Below are positions 61,801 through 64,000 of a stretch of 64,000 bases of DNA, in pieces; the first letter of the stretch is position 1, and each line of letters begins with the position of its first letter. The translations under genes were made by a program, and so were the position numbers. This stretch comes from Siphonodentalium dalli (lineage: Eukaryota > Mollusca > Scaphopoda > Gadilida > Siphonodentaliidae): assembly GCA_032622095.1 (NCBI GenBank), contig CP136061.1:96533345-96597344 (forward strand), given 5' to 3'. A model generated the notes under the pieces. It was not told where the DNA came from and did no database searches. It was given only the letters and a program-made list of their open reading frames with translations.

Positions 61801-61912
61801 TTGTGGTGCTGTGTGCCTCGCCAGATTCCGTGAGGGAGATCATGATTACGGCAAACGACCTTAACTTTGACAACGGAGAATATGTGTTCTTCAATATCGA
61901 TCTCTTCAGCAG
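61801..61912 (+). CDS. natriuretic-peptide-receptor-like ectodomain, shared second exon
   Basis: A 112 bp exon between acceptor TCTCTATTTCAG (ends 61800) and donor AG|GTAAGT (61913). Read after two bases that complete a phase-1 codon, it encodes VVLCASPDSVREIMITANDL then NFDNGEYVFFNIDLFS, and ends in phase 2. The VV(I/L)xCASPD and DYVFFNIDLF-like motifs belong to the ANF_receptor domain of natriuretic peptide receptors, directly following the segment that ends exons A, B and C. Its Cys is the expected disulfide partner of Cys193 (A) or Cys181 (B, C): predicted spacings 50, 53 and 52. No second copy was seen elsewhere in the window. The following exon is probably beyond 64000, since none is visible in 61913-64000. 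Confidence 0.87.
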
Positions 61913-61973
61913 GTAAGTTCACAGAGAACACGCGGGGGTAAATACAATTAGCGCCAGATCGATAAAATTTATA

Positions 61974-62235
61974 TTAACCCTTTCATGACGGGAGCTGCGC
62001 TGGTGCAGCATTAAAGACCATGTGTGATTGCATTCTCTTATACATGCGATTCTGCCATAGGGAGCCTCCCATATATAAGTTAATGCACTGGCTTACAAAA
62101 TCAAGGTAAATATTGTTAGGGCAATGCATTCTCTTATATATGCGAGGAGCCCTGTGGGCGACTCGCATATATAAGAGAATGCATTGGAACAGGGTTTTTG
62201 AAAACATTTAGGAAGCTCCAGTCGTGAAATTGTTA
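61974..62235. mobile_element. family-2 MITE in the intron after the shared exon
   Basis: Starts TTAACCCTTTCATGACGGGA and ends GCTCCAGTCGTGAAATTGTTAA. Diverged cores lie at about 62029-62090 and 62122-62190 (GCAATGCATTCTCTTATAT, GACTCGCATATATAAGAGAA). It lies 61 bp after the exon 2 donor. Confidence 0.83.
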
Positions 62236-63242
62236 AGAATGAAGTTTCATGTTTCTGAAATTTTACAAGATCAATAACATGTATAACACGACATCACGTT
62301 CGGGGAGCATTTAATCTCAATAAACCAATACACACCTAGGTGAGATTTACATATTCAAATACAAGAGCATGGGAAAAGCACTTTTAAAAGGTAAATAATT
62401 GTATAATAGTATATGTAATACTAATACAGTAATTGAATTTCTAGGCACATCTACATCCAGAATTTATGTCATGAAACCATCTGGTGTGAGGGAAAATAAA
62501 TAGTTATAATAATGTCGTTTTAAGGCGTCGAATGCGATATGTTCTAAATTAGTTCATGTACTATATACAAGTAGTTGTATTATATCGCTCGTGTCAGTGA
62601 ATTAGCAGTGAAGTACGAGAAACAGAAATAAATAATGATAACAAAAAATACCAAGCCAGTGTGGGTGTGCCCGTATATACAAAATATTATCTTATTTGAT
62701 AACTTGATAACTTTACGACGTCATTTACGTGGGAATGCTGTCACCGCGACATGCATCGCAATTGTTGACAACGTTGGCCAAATTTGGGATGAGACACCCA
62801 CCAACTGTCTCCACCTCAATTCTCATTCAACATCCGGGGCACACTCACGTGCCGACAGTGTTAACTCCTTTACGACCCATTATCCCAGTATGAACTGTTG
62901 TAAGGTTGTAGTTGTAGGCTGTATGCCATGAATTGTCCAGACAGTGACATTTCTCTTCATATATCACAGAGAGGTCTTGACACGGCTCGAGTGCTTTTAT
63001 CCCTCAGACTGGTCTGGCGAAAAATAACGCAAAAGTGCTCTTGAGGAAATTAATCTAGATTGCATTACAAGGAAGTGCCATTTCGTGTTATACGGTGCCA
63101 TGTTAGAACAATTTGATGGCAGTGAGAATATGGAATAAACAGGTCCCTCATCACGCTCGGTATAATGGAACACGAAGAGTGCAAACAATCTCGTATGACG
63201 TGCCGCTGGAGCAGTAGTCCCTGTGTAATTCTTGTTTAGAAG
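62236..63242. other. unassigned intronic sequence
   Basis: No further receptor exon was recognised. A 98-codon frame at 62635-62931 shows no ANF_receptor motif or splice context. Confidence 0.4.
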
Positions 63243-63599
63243 TTAAAGACATATTATGTACTTATTCGGTGCGTGAAACTAATAAGTTAGTATTCAGGCG
63301 CTATGCCAACTGGATGAATATAGCATTCTAGTAACATCGCCGAAAATTTCAAACAAATCGACCTTACCACTCCATAGGGAACATCGTCTGAACTATACGC
63401 GCAATTGTAAATATTTACTATCTGCGATAAGCTAACGAAAACGATTTCGCCATCGAGAGTCACTGTATTTAATTAATATATAAGAATGACAGTGTTTGTT
63501 GTCAATTTGGATATAATATTTGTAAAAATTACTACTTTGAGCAAGATTATTCTCCATTTCTATTTGATCACCATACCAGAGTTTTTCACATCACTTTAA
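63243..63599 (-). mobile_element. family-5 MITE, copy 2
   Basis: Reverse-complement counterpart of 34756-35152: TTAAAGACATATTATG at the left, CGATTTCGCCATCGAGAGTC in the middle, ACATCACTTTAA at the right. TTAA-containing ends suggest a TTAA target. Confidence 0.8.
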
Positions 63600-63894
63600 A
63601 ATAATTAATAGTTGGAAATTAGTTTGATTCGACATTTTCATTTTCCAATTACATGATTAAATTATAAAGTGTTAATGTGTCTACACTTTTAACAAAATAT
63701 GAACATCATTATATCGCTGCTGACTTCTTCCTTTGCCCATGGATATCGACCCACAGAGCGTGCATATGGGAAATATTATAGTAGACTTTAACATTGCGAT
63801 TTTTCTCAGTCTGTTTTTGGTGTTACAGCGATAATCAGAATGTGCGTCCTTTCGAGACAGTCCAATCAACCATCTCCTCAGCGCACTGTTTCTC

Positions 63895-64000
63895 TTAACC
63901 CTTTACCCAACAAAACGGCCCTGTGCCAATGCATTCTCTTATATATGCGAGTCGACCATGGGTCGCCTCGCATATATAAGAGAATGCATTGGCTTAACAC
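63895..64000. mobile_element. family-1 MITE, cut by window end
   Basis: Starts TTAACCCTTTACCCAACAAA, then CGGCCCTGTG and the first core at 63925-63993. The rest lies outside. Confidence 0.88.

Overview
The window is AT-rich animal genomic DNA from an invertebrate. It has coding exons with canonical GT/AG splice sites, tRNA-derived SINE sequence, a decayed LINE tail, very many non-autonomous DNA transposons (MITEs) and several large minisatellites. Dispersed repeats with 'gagttatggccct'-type sequence and runs of 'gacggacagac' look like those of marine lophotrochozoans such as molluscs. That placement is inference from style, and I cannot name a species.

Coding content is sparse. I recognise one gene system, on the + strand. 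Three homologous, intact first exons lie at 13213-13927 (A), 30609-31296 (B) and 32575-33259 (C). Each has its own ATG, signal peptide and natriuretic-peptide-receptor-like ligand-binding domain (ANF_receptor/PBP1 fold). Each ends in a GTAAGT or GTGAGT donor at the same alignment position and in the same phase (1). The only downstream exon I can find that fits them is at 61801-61912: it starts in the complementary phase, continues the same domain and ends at a GTAAGT donor. The economical reading is one receptor gene with three alternative first exons sharing downstream exons that continue past the right edge. A conserved disulfide of the family would bridge the variable exon and the shared exon.

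The rest is repeats. 1-6527 is the end of a huge ~31-33 bp minisatellite, each unit with an ATGCAAAT octamer and an AT run. 22177-23636 is a CpG-rich 33 bp minisatellite. 27795-29427 is a 68 bp satellite made of MITE ends. 42658-43310 (~130 bp) and 51080-52365 (76 bp) are further tandem arrays. MITE families with TTAA or TA target sites fill the introns and spacers. Several of them (TTAACCCTTTACCC, TTAACCCTTTCATGAC and TGTGACCCGCC ends) carry the same ~69 bp near-perfect palindrome, usually as an inverted pair, which I regard as the most unusual non-coding signal. Other foldback elements lie at 39903-40400, 43785-45150, 47398-48086 and 53625-54085.
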